A DNA stretch of 64,000 bases from JALYLC01 sp035696365 (GTDB lineage: Bacteria > Actinomycetota > Thermoleophilia > Gaiellales > JALYLC01), in the NCBI GenBank assembly GCA_035696365.1, contig DASRQS010000052.1:1-64000 (forward strand). The letters run 5' to 3'. The stretch's first letter is position 1, and the number at the start of each line of letters is the position of its first letter. The notes beneath the pieces were generated by a model. It was not told the DNA's origin, made no database searches, and worked only from the letters and a program-made list of their open reading frames with translations. The position numbers were made by a program, and so were the translations under genes. This document shows, one piece after another, positions 46,748 through 54,969 of the stretch.

Positions 46748-48226
46748 TTAGTAGCCGATCTGAATGCGGTTGGTGTGGTCGGGCAGCGCGAAAGAGCCGT
46801 GATTGCCCGTCGGGCCGTCGACATCCATGAGCGAGACGACCTGACGCGGGCGCATGCGCTGCGGGAGCAGCAGCAGGAGCCGCACCGTGCGCTCGGTCAC
46901 GCTGCCGGGACCCTGGTGGTTCTTGATGCGGACGCCGCCGACGGCGGTCACATCCACCGCGCGGCCGTAGACGTGGGCGCTGACGCCGCCGGAGGCGGTG
47001 AACAGGCGATGGCCGCTGACGAGGCTCGAGACGCGCACGGAGCCGGTCGCATTCGCGAGGTACTCGACCGTGATCAGCACGCGCGGGTCGACGCGGCGCC
47101 CGCGGATGTCGGCGCGGCCGCCCGGGTAGATGTGCAGGCGCTTGTCGTGCAGCACCCGCTTGCGCAGCTGCCCGCCGTGCCAGCCGAGGCCGTGCTGCAT
47201 GCGCCCGAGGCCGAGCGCGCCGTAGAACGCGGCCAGGGCGCCGACGCGCTTGGCACGCTGCTCCGAGCCGAAGTACTGCTTGAGCGCGTCCTGCGTGGAC
47301 GTGGCGCTCAGGTTGCGGCTGGCACCGTTCTCCTTGAGGAACGCGGCCAGCGCGCGCAGCTGATCGGCCTCGCCTGCGGGCACGGCCGGCAGCCTGCGAC
47401 CCGCGATCGGGCCGTCGGCCTTGCCCAGGCGGGACTCGACGCGGGCGACCGCGGCGAGCAGAGCCCAGTGGACGTGCTCGTCGGCTGCGATCGTGGAGAG
47501 ACGCAGCGCGAGGGCGTGATCGATCGTCTTCAGCTTGGGCAGCGGCGGCGTGGTCGTCGCGTGCACGTAGAAGCGGATCTGCGCGGGCGTGGGCAGCAGG
47601 CGCGCGCTCAGCGCGGGCTGCGCCGGCACGGGCGGAGCCGCCGGCGGCTGAGGTGTCACGGCCGCGGACTGGCCGGAGCCGGTGTGCGTGGACGGCGGAT
47701 CGACGCGGCCGCCACCCGAGCTCGTGTCGCCGCCGGCCTCGGGCGCCGCAGGCGGCGCCGCGGGTGCCTGAACCGGGGCTGCCGGCTCGCTCGGCGCAGC
47801 GGGCGCAGTCGCCGGAGCCGGATCGGCGGGAGCCGCGGCCTCGGGTGCCGGGGGCGTCGTGTCCACCGGCGGCGCGGGGTCGGTCGGGGGATCCGTGACG
47901 GGCGGCGGATCCGTCACGGGCGGCGGATCTGTCGGCGTCGTGCCGGTCGGGGTCGTGTCGGGCGGCGGAGTCGCCGGATCCGTGGTCGTGACCGTCGTCG
48001 TCCCGGTCGTGCCGGGATCCGCCGGGTCGGTCGTGGTGGGGACGCCCGGATCCGGGCTGGTCGTCGTCGTCCCGGGATCGCCGGTGTCGGCCGTGGCACC
48101 ACTTGCGAGCGTGCCTGCGGCGAGGGCGCCTGCCGCAAGGCCGGCTGCGACGAGGGCAGCGACGCCCGCAGAGCGCTTCGCGCTAGGGCGCTCGCGCGGG
48201 TCTCCAGATCCGGTGTCCTCAGCCAT
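46748..48226 (-). CDS. Secreted cell-wall hydrolase with Pro/Thr-rich linker
   Basis: A 492-residue protein. A short cytoplasmic N-terminus is followed by a membrane/signal helix (SAGVAALVAAGLAAGALAAG) and a Pro/Thr/Asp-rich linker (about 48-200) that should span the wall. A helical domain resembles lytic transglycosylases (VHWALLAAVARVESRLG). The C-terminal domain has SAHVYGRAVDVTAVGG, like the His/Asp zinc motif of M15-type peptidases, ending TNRIQIGY. Probably it cuts peptidoglycan. ATG 48226 has a clear GGAGGAGAGGG ribosome site and a long structured leader. Confidence 0.75.
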   Translation of the reverse strand: MAEDTGSGDPRERPSAKRSAGVAALVAAGLAAGALAAGTLASGATADTGDPGTTTTSPDPGVPTTTDPADPGTTGTTTVTTTDPATPPPDTTPTGTTPTDPPPVTDPPPVTDPPTDPAPPVDTTPPAPEAAAPADPAPATAPAAPSEPAAPVQAPAAPPAAPEAGGDTSSGGGRVDPPSTHTGSGQSAAVTPQPPAAPPVPAQPALSARLLPTPAQIRFYVHATTTPPLPKLKTIDHALALRLSTIAADEHVHWALLAAVARVESRLGKADGPIAGRRLPAVPAGEADQLRALAAFLKENGASRNLSATSTQDALKQYFGSEQRAKRVGALAAFYGALGLGRMQHGLGWHGGQLRKRVLHDKRLHIYPGGRADIRGRRVDPRVLITVEYLANATGSVRVSSLVSGHRLFTASGGVSAHVYGRAVDVTAVGGVRIKNHQGPGSVTERTVRLLLLLPQRMRPRQVVSLMDVDGPTGNHGSFALPDHTNRIQIGY

Positions 48227-48235
48227 CCCTCTCCT

Positions 48236-48360
48236 CCTGCGTCCTCTCCCGAGCCGCCCGAGCGGACGACTCCATACGGGCCGCATCGGCAGGGCGACAC
48301 GTCTCCGTGTCCCCCAACGGGACGATCTCGCCTCCTCACCTCAGATCGGTGCCTCGGGGC
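48236..48360 (-). promoter_or_regulatory. Structured leader upstream of the cell-wall hydrolase (class unresolved)
   Basis: The minus strand has successive hairpins: CGATCT/AGATCG around a purine-rich loop, GACACG-GAGA-CGTGTC with a GNRA tetraloop, CCG-ATG-CGG, and a closing CGTCC/GGACG pair preceded by GGGAGA. This could be a riboswitch-like element. It does not match a class I can name; c-di-AMP (ydaO) leaders precede similar genes in Actinobacteria but are longer. Confidence 0.35.
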
Positions 48361-48380
48361 CGGTGACCGGCAGCGAGCGC

Positions 48381-48800
48381 TCAGGAAGGGTGTCGGGGGC
48401 GCTGCGGCGTCGAGGTTGCAAAGCCGGCCGCGGAGCGGGGTCGCTGGGTCGTCGCTGTGGTCACGCTGGCGGAACGGGCGGCACGCCGGTTCGCCGATGT
48501 CGCCACTCCGGCCAGGCGCCGGTATCCGACGGCGCCCGAGTCCCGCGAGGTTGCGCGGGACGCCGCGTAGCCGCCCCTCGAGACCAATACGGCCCGCGTC
48601 GTCCGCGTCCTGCCGAACGGCCCGAGGTCCACGGCGATCGGCAGAGGACTCAGGCGAGTCGTGTGCGCAGGGGTCACCACGGCGACCGCGGCGGGGAAGC
48701 TCGTGTGGCGATCGCTGTGCAGCGCGAACGCGACGACCACCGCCAGCAGCGCCGCCTCCGCCGCGACGAGGCACCCGAGCGCCTTGGCGTGCCGGAACAT
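48381..48800 (-). CDS. Hypothetical membrane-anchored protein (139 aa)
   Basis: A 139-residue basic protein with one N-terminal membrane helix (LGCLVAAEAALLAVVVAFAL) and a Ser/Thr/Arg-rich tail of low complexity. It has no recognised domain. Support is indirect: its ATG overlaps the stop of a 9-codon ORF (48829-48800), which itself overlaps a 7-codon ORF (48849-48826), forming a chain from a TACAGT -10. Confidence 0.45.
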   Translation of the reverse strand: MFRHAKALGCLVAAEAALLAVVVAFALHSDRHTSFPAAVAVVTPAHTTRLSPLPIAVDLGPFGRTRTTRAVLVSRGGYAASRATSRDSGAVGYRRLAGVATSANRRAARSASVTTATTQRPRSAAGFATSTPQRPRHPS

Positions 48801-48849
48801 CACGGCACGCGGCCGATCGTGTCGCTCATGGGCGTGCAGTCCGGCGCAT
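48800..48849 (-). other. Two overlapping mini-ORFs leading into the 139-aa gene
   Basis: ATG 48849 encodes MRRTARP and stops inside ATGA. ATG 48829 encodes MSDTIGRVP and stops inside TGATG, which starts the 139-aa gene. TACAGT (48861-48856) lies 6 nt before the first ATG. It would pass ribosomes along a coupled chain. Confidence 0.35.
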
Positions 48850-48967
48850 GAGACAACTGTAGCGATCCGGGCCGAGGCCGCGGGCGGCTTCGTGTCGAAA
48901 AGCACGTGCGCCGCGAATGCTCTAGGCTCGAGCCCCGGCCGGGACAACGCGAGGAACGGAGCGCTCG

Positions 48968-49252
48968 ATGTACGCCACGATCCGCACCTACACGGGCGCA
49001 GGCGACCTGCTCGCGGCGCTGACGCGCAATCAGGACTCGGTCAGGAGCCTGATGAGCGCCGTCCCCGGATTCCGTTCCTACTACTTCATCGCCACGCCCG
49101 ACGGCGACGGCAGCTCGATCACCGTCTGCGACGATGAGGCGGGTACCGGGGAGTCCAATCGGGTTGCGGCCGCATGGATCGCCGAGAACCTCCCGGGTCT
49201 GTCGATGGCGCCGCCTGTGATCTCCGCGGGCGAGGTCGCCGTCGCGTTCTAG
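48968..49252 (+). CDS. Small dimeric alpha/beta-barrel (ABM-like) protein
   Basis: A 94-residue protein starting MYATIRTYTGAGDLLAAL, with VPGFRSYYFIATPDGDGSSITVCDD and SNRVAAAWIAENLPG. The beta-alpha-beta-beta pattern matches small antibiotic-biosynthesis-monooxygenase-like proteins of unknown role. An AGGAACGGAG ribosome site precedes the ATG, and TAGGCT about 40 nt upstream may be its -10. Convergent with the NlpC/SLT gene. Confidence 0.7.
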   Translation: MYATIRTYTGAGDLLAALTRNQDSVRSLMSAVPGFRSYYFIATPDGDGSSITVCDDEAGTGESNRVAAAWIAENLPGLSMAPPVISAGEVAVAF

Positions 49253-50583
49253 CCATCCGGGAGCAGGCGCACCTCCAGTCGGCCGGACGGCGGGATCGCG
49301 CCCGCGTCGATGAGGTCCGGAGACAAGCCGACGCCAAGCGTTCCAGGCCCGCCGAAGCGGCGCAGGATGCGCGCGACATACGCCCGCGTCTCGTGCGGCC
49401 AGGCGCCCCCGAGGACACCCGGTCCCGCGTTGTAGGCCGCGAGCGCCGACGCGATGTCGCCGCCTGCGCGCTCGAGCAGCACATGCATCAGGCGCGCTTG
49501 CGCCGCAATCGCGGCAGCCGGATCGAACGGGCTGCGCTCCCGCTCGTGGTTCCAGTCGCCCGCCCAGGTGGCAGGCATGAACTGCGCGATGCCCTGGGCC
49601 CCTGCCGGTGAGACCGCGGAGGCGTCAAAGCCGCTCTCGGCCTCGAGTTGCGCCGCCAGCAGCGCGGGCGGCAGTTGCTCGGCGCGGGCCGCCTGCGCGA
49701 TCACGAGGCGCAGCGGTTCCGGGGCGTACGCCGGCACCGAGAGCCTGCCCTCTCCCTCCTTGTGCGCGGGAGTGCCACCCGACACCAGCCTTCCGGCGCC
49801 CGTCCAGCCACCGGCACTGAGCGGCTCGACGCGGACGAGCGCGCCACGGTGCGGCGCCTCGACCGCGAGCCCGGGCGCCACGACCAGGCCCACGTGGTGC
49901 GCCGGGAGACCCACGAACACGAGATCTCCCGCCTGGATCCGCGTGCCGGCAGCGAGCGGGCGGGCGAGTTGCTGGAGGCCGGCTGCCGTCAGGCGCCCGA
50001 CCGGCATGCCTGCCGCTGCGAATGCGTAGTCGATCAGGCCCGAGCAGTCGAAGCCGCCCTCGGCCCGGCTCTCCCCGCCCCACACGTACGGCCAGCCGAG
50101 TTGCGCCAGTGCGGCAGCGACCACGGCGCCGCCCGCGTCGAGGCCGCGCACGTCGGCCATGCGGAACCCGGCCGCCGGCACCGACGGCGCGAACGCGATG
50201 CCCGCGCGAGCCACGGCACCGGCGGAGCCGTCACCCACGCGAATGCGAACGGCCAGCGGCGACGCATCGTGCGCACCCCGCTCGAACGAGATCGACTCGA
50301 GCGTCAGTCCGAGTCGCCCGGCCGCGCGCAGAGCGGCGACGCGCGCTGCCTGCTCGGTGGCGCGGACAGCAGCGGGCGACCCGCCGGCGTCGACGGCATC
50401 GCCGTAGCCTCGGTCGAGGACGCTCGCCGCAGCCAGCGCGACCGCGTCGGCCGAGCCGTGCACGCGCTCGTCGAGCACGAGGCCCCGCCCCGCGCGCAGA
50501 CCTGCGCCGGCGACCAGCGCGAGCAGGAGGAGCAGGGCCACGACGGCGATCGCGACCGCGCCGCGCTCACCACGGGGATTCAC
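49249..50583 (-). CDS. TadG-like / NlpC-P60 / lytic transglycosylase fusion
   Basis: A 444-residue protein. Residues 1-60 read like a TadE/TadG or Flp-assembly N-terminus (RGERGAVAIAVVALLLLL helix; VHGSADAVALAAASVLD). A linker follows, then an NlpC/P60 endopeptidase (WPYVWGG, Cys near 178 in FDCSGLID, His in PAHHVGLV), then a C-terminal SLT domain (LEAESGFDASAVSP, GIAQFMPATW, ALAAYNAGPG). It would cut both peptides and glycans of the wall. The GTG overlaps the stop of the upstream TadE gene. Confidence 0.85.
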   Translation of the reverse strand: MNPRGERGAVAIAVVALLLLLALVAGAGLRAGRGLVLDERVHGSADAVALAAASVLDRGYGDAVDAGGSPAAVRATEQAARVAALRAAGRLGLTLESISFERGAHDASPLAVRIRVGDGSAGAVARAGIAFAPSVPAAGFRMADVRGLDAGGAVVAAALAQLGWPYVWGGESRAEGGFDCSGLIDYAFAAAGMPVGRLTAAGLQQLARPLAAGTRIQAGDLVFVGLPAHHVGLVVAPGLAVEAPHRGALVRVEPLSAGGWTGAGRLVSGGTPAHKEGEGRLSVPAYAPEPLRLVIAQAARAEQLPPALLAAQLEAESGFDASAVSPAGAQGIAQFMPATWAGDWNHERERSPFDPAAAIAAQARLMHVLLERAGGDIASALAAYNAGPGVLGGAWPHETRAYVARILRRFGGPGTLGVGLSPDLIDAGAIPPSGRLEVRLLPDG

Positions 50584-50894
50584 GACGCGAGCTGCCTGGA
50601 GACGTGAACACGCGCGAGTTGCGGCAACGGCAGCGGCAGCCCGCTCGGTACGGAGAGCTCGAGTGCGCCGGCGCGCAGCGCCGCGCGCGTGCCGGCGGGA
50701 GCGCCTCGCCGCGCGGCGGCGAGCACCGGAAGCCCGAGTGCGGATGCGGCCTGCGCGCGACCGGCCGCGCGCTCGGCCGCGAGCTCCGCGCGAAAGGCCA
50801 GCGCAAGCTGCGCGAACGCGAGCACGGCGAGCGCGAGCACGGGCGCGAGAGCCGCCAGCTCGACCGAAGCCTGCCCCGACTGCGGCCGGATCAC
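50580..50894 (-). CDS. TadE-like protein (1)
   Basis: A 104-residue TadE-type pseudopilin-like protein: short basic start, GQASVELAALAPVLALAVL helix with the conserved Glu, then a small outer domain. The GTG at 50894 overlaps the stop of the next TadE gene, and its stop overlaps the start of the NlpC fusion (GTGA twice). No TadA, TadB or TadC gene is in the window. Confidence 0.75.
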   Translation of the reverse strand: MIRPQSGQASVELAALAPVLALAVLAFAQLALAFRAELAAERAAGRAQAASALGLPVLAAARRGAPAGTRAALRAGALELSVPSGLPLPLPQLARVHVSRQLAS

Positions 50895-51205
50895 CGCTCC
50901 ACCGCGTCAACCGTGAGGGCGGGCACGGGCAGGAGGCGCGGGACGGCAAGCGTCACACCGACGCTGCCGTCGGCACCGACGCGCACGATCACGCTGCGCG
51001 CCAGTGCACCCGGCAGAACCGCGCGCACGGCAGCACCCGGCGATGCGCCCCTGGCGGCGGCGCGCGCACCGGCGCCGGCCGCGCGCTCGGCCGCGATGGC
51101 ACACAGGGCGAACAGGCACGCCTGCGCGAGCGCCGCGACTACGAGCAGCAGGCACGGCAGGAGCACCACCAGTTCGACCCCAGCCTGTCCGCGCTCTCCC
51201 GCCAT
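50891..51205 (-). CDS. TadE-like protein (2)
   Basis: A 104-residue paralogue: GERGQAGVELVVLLPCLLLVVAAL helix with the same Glu position, and an outer domain ending LTVDAVER. It is first in the three-gene row tadE2-tadE1-fusion. A gap of 57 nt separates it from the next gene upstream, with no strong promoter seen. Confidence 0.75.
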   Translation of the reverse strand: MAGERGQAGVELVVLLPCLLLVVAALAQACLFALCAIAAERAAGAGARAAARGASPGAAVRAVLPGALARSVIVRVGADGSVGVTLAVPRLLPVPALTVDAVER

Positions 51206-51262
51206 GCAGCGAGGCTAGGGGCGGGCTATGTCACGCGTCTGTGGCGAGCTGTGACGGGAGCG

Positions 51263-52420
51263 TCACGGTGAGGCACTGGTGCCCTGGCCGGTGACCGGGT
51301 CCACCACGAACTGCGGCAGGGACGTCGCGTTGCCGGCGAGGTCGCGGGCGACGCCGCCGATGACGAGCAGACCCTTGCGGACGCCCCCGGTGAGCGGGAT
51401 CGAGCGCGAGTGCGGCGAGTCGCCCCAGAAGGTGATCGTCGTGCGCAGGAGCGGCTTCCGGCGCCCGACCTGCGTGACCAGCAGGCGGACGTGCACGGAT
51501 TCGGAGGCCTTGACGATGATGCGCAGCCGGTGCGCCCCGGGCGCGGGCGGCCGCAGACTGAACTTGACGTCCGGGCGCACGGTGTCCTGCACGACCGTCG
51601 TGAAGCGGTACATGCTCTCGTTGAGCGCGCGATCCGTGACGGTGAGCGTCACGTCGTGGGCGCCCTGGCTCAGCCACGTGAAGTTGACGCGCGGGCCGTC
51701 ACGCAGCCTCGTGACGTTGTGCCCGTCGCGCTTCTCGGTGAACTCCCAGTGCGCGCTCAGTACCCCGGAGGCCAAGTCCTTGGTGTCCTCGGCATTGTAT
51801 TCGACCGGGGTCTTCGGCTGCACCTTGCCAGGGGAGTGCACAACGATGTGCGGCGGCGTCACGTCACGGCCGGCGAAGTTTACGATCACATTCGGCAGCC
51901 CGCCCGAGGCCGAGTTGTTGAGGATCTGGGCGACCCGTACGACGTACATGGCGGGCGAGGGCTGGCCGGCGGCAGCCGGCGTGACGTAGGCGGTCGCATT
52001 CGCGGTCGCGCCCGCCTTGCCGATGGCCGCGACGCCGCAGGCGACCTCCTGGTTCGACGGGTCGAGGATGGTCACGACCGGCTGGTACCGGGACGTGTCC
52101 GTCGAGCTGACCGTGACACGCAGCACTGCCGCCTCGGGGATCGGGACGGCATACCACGTGCTGCGGAACCCGACAGCGCCGGTGCACGAAGGCAGCGGAT
52201 CGGCGTCCTCGGGCCCCGTCGTCGCATCTGTCCAGTCCGCCGCGCCGACCGGCACATCCTGGCCCAGCGAGAGCGACGTCCACGGCAGCGACGTGATCAC
52301 CTGCGCCGTCGTCTTCGTGTCGTTCGTCGGCGGCTGCGCCTGGGCCGCGGCGGCCGGCGCGAGGCACGCGCACGCGACCGCAAGCAGTCGCACGAGTCTG
52401 ATGAGCGCGCGTCGGGGCAT
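51263..52420 (-). CDS. Secreted protein with PKD-like beta domains
   Basis: A 385-residue protein with a Sec signal peptide (IRLVRLLAVACACLAPAAAAQAQ), an N-terminal beta domain (FRSTWYAVPIPEAAVLRVTVSS, as in pre-peptidase/CBM-like domains), and PKD/Big-like domains (FTWLSQGAHDVTLTVTDRALNES). The C-terminal domain is on the theme GVARDLAGNATSLP. Probably a surface or extracellular binding protein. No enzyme motif. Confidence 0.75.
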   Translation of the reverse strand: MPRRALIRLVRLLAVACACLAPAAAAQAQPPTNDTKTTAQVITSLPWTSLSLGQDVPVGAADWTDATTGPEDADPLPSCTGAVGFRSTWYAVPIPEAAVLRVTVSSTDTSRYQPVVTILDPSNQEVACGVAAIGKAGATANATAYVTPAAAGQPSPAMYVVRVAQILNNSASGGLPNVIVNFAGRDVTPPHIVVHSPGKVQPKTPVEYNAEDTKDLASGVLSAHWEFTEKRDGHNVTRLRDGPRVNFTWLSQGAHDVTLTVTDRALNESMYRFTTVVQDTVRPDVKFSLRPPAPGAHRLRIIVKASESVHVRLLVTQVGRRKPLLRTTITFWGDSPHSRSIPLTGGVRKGLLVIGGVARDLAGNATSLPQFVVDPVTGQGTSASP

Positions 52421-52506
52421 GGGGATATCCGTCTCGGGAGTGCGCGACCGGCCAGGCGGACGCCGTGCTCGTGCCGTGCGGTGCAACCCGAAGCCTAGCC
52501 TGAGCG

Positions 52507-52878
52507 TCAGTAGAAGTACCGCCGCGACTCCTGCCAGCAGCGGTAGAGCACGTAGCCGAGGCCGAAGAGGGCTGCGAAGAAGACGAGCGCGGCGAGCGCC
52601 GAGGAGCCCGCCCAGAGATCGCCGGTGGCGATCAGGAGCACCAGGCCGATGGCCGAGCCGTACAGCAGCACGCGGCTGCGCAGCGGCATGAGGCCGAAGG
52701 TGCCCCGGTTCTGACGCCAGACTTGGAACGCGATTCCCGCGAGCACGAGCAGGAAGACCACGCGCAGCACCAGGAACAGGATCCCTGCGACCCGGCCTCC
52801 CTGGCCCGCAGCCGTGAGCAGTGCCGAGATGACGGCCAGGATGCCGAGATTGCGCCAGAGTGGATCGCGCAGCGTCAC
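52507..52878 (-). CDS. Membrane protein, four helices (123 aa)
   Basis: A 123-residue protein with four hydrophobic segments and a basic tail YRCWQESRRYFY. The GTG at 52878 overlaps the stop of the upstream membrane gene (GTGA). The two small membrane proteins are probably made together. No family recognised. Confidence 0.7.
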   Translation of the reverse strand: MTLRDPLWRNLGILAVISALLTAAGQGGRVAGILFLVLRVVFLLVLAGIAFQVWRQNRGTFGLMPLRSRVLLYGSAIGLVLLIATGDLWAGSSALAALVFFAALFGLGYVLYRCWQESRRYFY

Positions 52879-53237
52879 ATGCCCCTCCCCGTCATGAACG
52901 CACGCGTCCCGAGGCCGGCGATGACGAACGCGATGATCGAGAACTGCAGCAGGTTGCGGCGGCTGTCGGCGGTGCGGGCGGAGTAGCCGAAGAGGACGGC
53001 GGCGGAGGGCAGGAGCCCGTAGACATAGTGGAGTTCCATCGGTGCGCGGTAGCCCCCCGCCAGCAGATACAGGCCGAAGGCTCCCTGGAGGAACGCGAGC
53101 GTATGCGATAGCGCGAGCATCTGGCTGAACAGTCCGGAGACCGGGCGCTCGCGACGCCAGATCAACAGGCCCCAGATGGCCACGAGGACGTTGATGGCGA
53201 CGAAGAGGCCACCGACGGCCATGTGGGCTTCCAGCAC
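52875..53237 (-). CDS. Membrane protein, four helices (120 aa)
   Basis: A 120-residue protein starting at GTG 53237 (LEAHMAVGGLFVAINVLVAIW), with four helices and the loop RRERPVSGLFSQMLALSHTLAFLQ, suggestive of heme-copper-type or unknown small integral proteins. TAGTCT lies 6 nt before the GTG, giving a leaderless start. ATG 53222 is an alternative. Confidence 0.7.
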   Translation of the reverse strand: MLEAHMAVGGLFVAINVLVAIWGLLIWRRERPVSGLFSQMLALSHTLAFLQGAFGLYLLAGGYRAPMELHYVYGLLPSAAVLFGYSARTADSRRNLLQFSIIAFVIAGLGTRAFMTGRGM

Positions 53238-53242
53238 GGCCG

Positions 53243-53249
53243 TAGACTA
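53243..53249. promoter_or_regulatory. Overlapping -10 elements between membrane pair and bcp
   Basis: Plus-strand TAGACT (53243-53248) and minus-strand TAGTCT (53249-53244) overlap almost completely. The minus one fits the leaderless GTG at 53237; the plus one could serve bcp with a leader of about 80 nt. Confidence 0.4.
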
Positions 53250-53335
53250 TTGCCTGCCCTGCCGAGAGGCAGGGGTACGACGCGCGGTCGGCTCGTGAGC
53301 GCGCGACCCTCTGTTTCACGTTCCGAGGAGGAGCG

Positions 53336-53785
53336 ATGCTGCAGGCCGGCGACGAGGCACCCGACTTCTCGCTCGAGAGTGACGAGGGCGACATCGTGAC
53401 GCTCTCCGCGCTACGAGGGCGTCCGGTGGTCTTCTACTTCTACCCCAAGGACGACACGCCGGGCTGTACGGCCCAGGCCTGCTCGCTGCGAGACAGCTAC
53501 GGGGAGATCGCCTCCCTCGGCGCGGCGCTCTACGGCATCTCGCCGGACGACGGCGACTCGCATCGCAGCTTCCGTGCCAAGTTCGGCCTGCCCTTCCCGC
53601 TGCTGGTCGACACCGACCACGCGGTGGCCGAGCTCTACGACGTCTGGCGCGAGCGCCCGAACGGGAAGCTGGGCATCCTGCGGAGCGCGTTCGTTGTCGG
53701 CGCGGACGGGCGCCTCGTGCGCGCGTCCTATGACGTGAAGCCGGAAGCGACGACTCCCGAGGCACTGGCGGCACTGTCGGGATGA
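53336..53785 (+). CDS. bcp: Peroxiredoxin, BCP/PrxQ type
   Basis: A 149-residue thiol peroxidase. PKDDTPGCTAQACSLRD holds the peroxidatic Cys and a second Cys five residues on, the one-helix PrxQ arrangement. It reduces organic peroxides and H2O2 with thioredoxin. ATG 53336 has a strong GAGGAGGAG ribosome site. The CoA-transferase gene follows with an ATGA overlap. Confidence 0.93.
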   Translation: MLQAGDEAPDFSLESDEGDIVTLSALRGRPVVFYFYPKDDTPGCTAQACSLRDSYGEIASLGAALYGISPDDGDSHRSFRAKFGLPFPLLVDTDHAVAELYDVWRERPNGKLGILRSAFVVGADGRLVRASYDVKPEATTPEALAALSG

Positions 53786-54969
53786 GCGCGGCCGCGCCGC
53801 TCGCCGGCGTGCGCGTGCTCGATCTCTCGCGGGTGCTCGCAGGCCCGTACTGCTCCATGGTCCTGGCCGATCTGGGGGCCGACGTCATCAAGATCGAGCG
53901 CCCCGGAGCGGGCGACCCGACGCGCGCCTGGGGGCCGCCCTTCCGCGCAGGCGAATCCGCCTACTACCTGTGCATCAACCGCGGCAAGCGCTCGGTCACG
54001 GTCGACCTCGCCGATCCCGCAGGCGTCGAGGTGGTCAGACGCCTGGCGCTCGGCTCCGATGTCGTGATCGAGAGCTTCCTGCCGGGCGGCGCGGAGCGGC
54101 TCGGCCTGGGCTACGAGGCACTGTCCGCCCTGCGCCCGAAACTCGTCTACGCGTCGATCGCCGGCTATTCGCCCGAGAGCGTCGACGCCCGCCGGCCGGG
54201 CTTCGACTTCGCCATTCAGGGCGAGGCGGGAGGCATGTCGATCACGGGCGAGCCGGACGGGCCGCCGCTCAAGGTGGGCGTCGCAATCGCGGACATCACG
54301 ACGGGGATGTTCGCGACGATCGGGACGCTCGCCGCGCTGCGAGCCGCCGAGCTGACGGACCGCGGCCACCACGTGCAGGTCAGCCTCTACGACTCCCAGC
54401 TGGCCTGGCTCGCGAACCGCGGCTCCGACTGGCTCGTGGCGGGCGAGGAGCCGCAGCGGCTCGGCAATGCGCACCCCGCGATCGTCCCGTACGAGGCCTT
54501 CGAGACGAGCGACGGGTTCGTGATCGTCGCCGTCGGCACCAACGAGCAGTACGCCCGCTTCTGTAGCGGCGCCGGGCTCGCCGAGCTGGCCGCCGATGAG
54601 CGCTACGCGACGAACGCCCTGCGCGTCGAGCACCGGCTCGAGCTCGTCGGTCGCCTCGCGTCTGCGATCCGGGAGCGCCCCACTGCCGAATGGCTGGCGA
54701 TCCTCGCGGAGGCCAACGTGCCCGGCGGCCCCGTGCGCACCATCCCGGAGGCCTTCGCGCACGCACCCTACGCCGTCATGGAGCACGCACACCCGACGCT
54801 CGGCACGGTGCGCACCGTGCGCTCGCCGATCGGGGTCGACGGCACCTACCACACTGCGGCCGCTGCCCCGCCTTTGCTCGGGCAGCACACCGACGAGGTG
54901 CTGGCCGAGCTCGGCTACGACGACGCTGCCCGCACCGCGCTGATGCGCGGCGCCTGCCGCCTGGCCTGA
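53782..54969 (+). CDS. CaiB/BaiF-type (class III) CoA transferase
   Basis: A 395-residue family III CoA transferase. It begins LAGVRVLDLSRVLAGPYCSMVLADLGADVIKIERPG, has INRGKRSVTVDL and FDFAIQGEAGGMSITGEPDG with the catalytic Asp region, and ends typically at LPPLLGQHTDEVL-like sequence (APPLLGQHTDEVLAELGY). It moves CoA between organic acids; the substrate is unknown. Co-transcribed with bcp. Confidence 0.92.
   Translation: MSAAAPLAGVRVLDLSRVLAGPYCSMVLADLGADVIKIERPGAGDPTRAWGPPFRAGESAYYLCINRGKRSVTVDLADPAGVEVVRRLALGSDVVIESFLPGGAERLGLGYEALSALRPKLVYASIAGYSPESVDARRPGFDFAIQGEAGGMSITGEPDGPPLKVGVAIADITTGMFATIGTLAALRAAELTDRGHHVQVSLYDSQLAWLANRGSDWLVAGEEPQRLGNAHPAIVPYEAFETSDGFVIVAVGTNEQYARFCSGAGLAELAADERYATNALRVEHRLELVGRLASAIRERPTAEWLAILAEANVPGGPVRTIPEAFAHAPYAVMEHAHPTLGTVRTVRSPIGVDGTYHTAAAAPPLLGQHTDEVLAELGYDDAARTALMRGACRLA

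Noticed and set aside
48236..48360. Identification as a ydaO (c-di-AMP) or M-box riboswitch
   Set aside because: Some words (GGGGGAC, terminal GAGAGGA) recall ydaO, but the span between the closing arms is only about 80 nt and the conserved core segments are missing.
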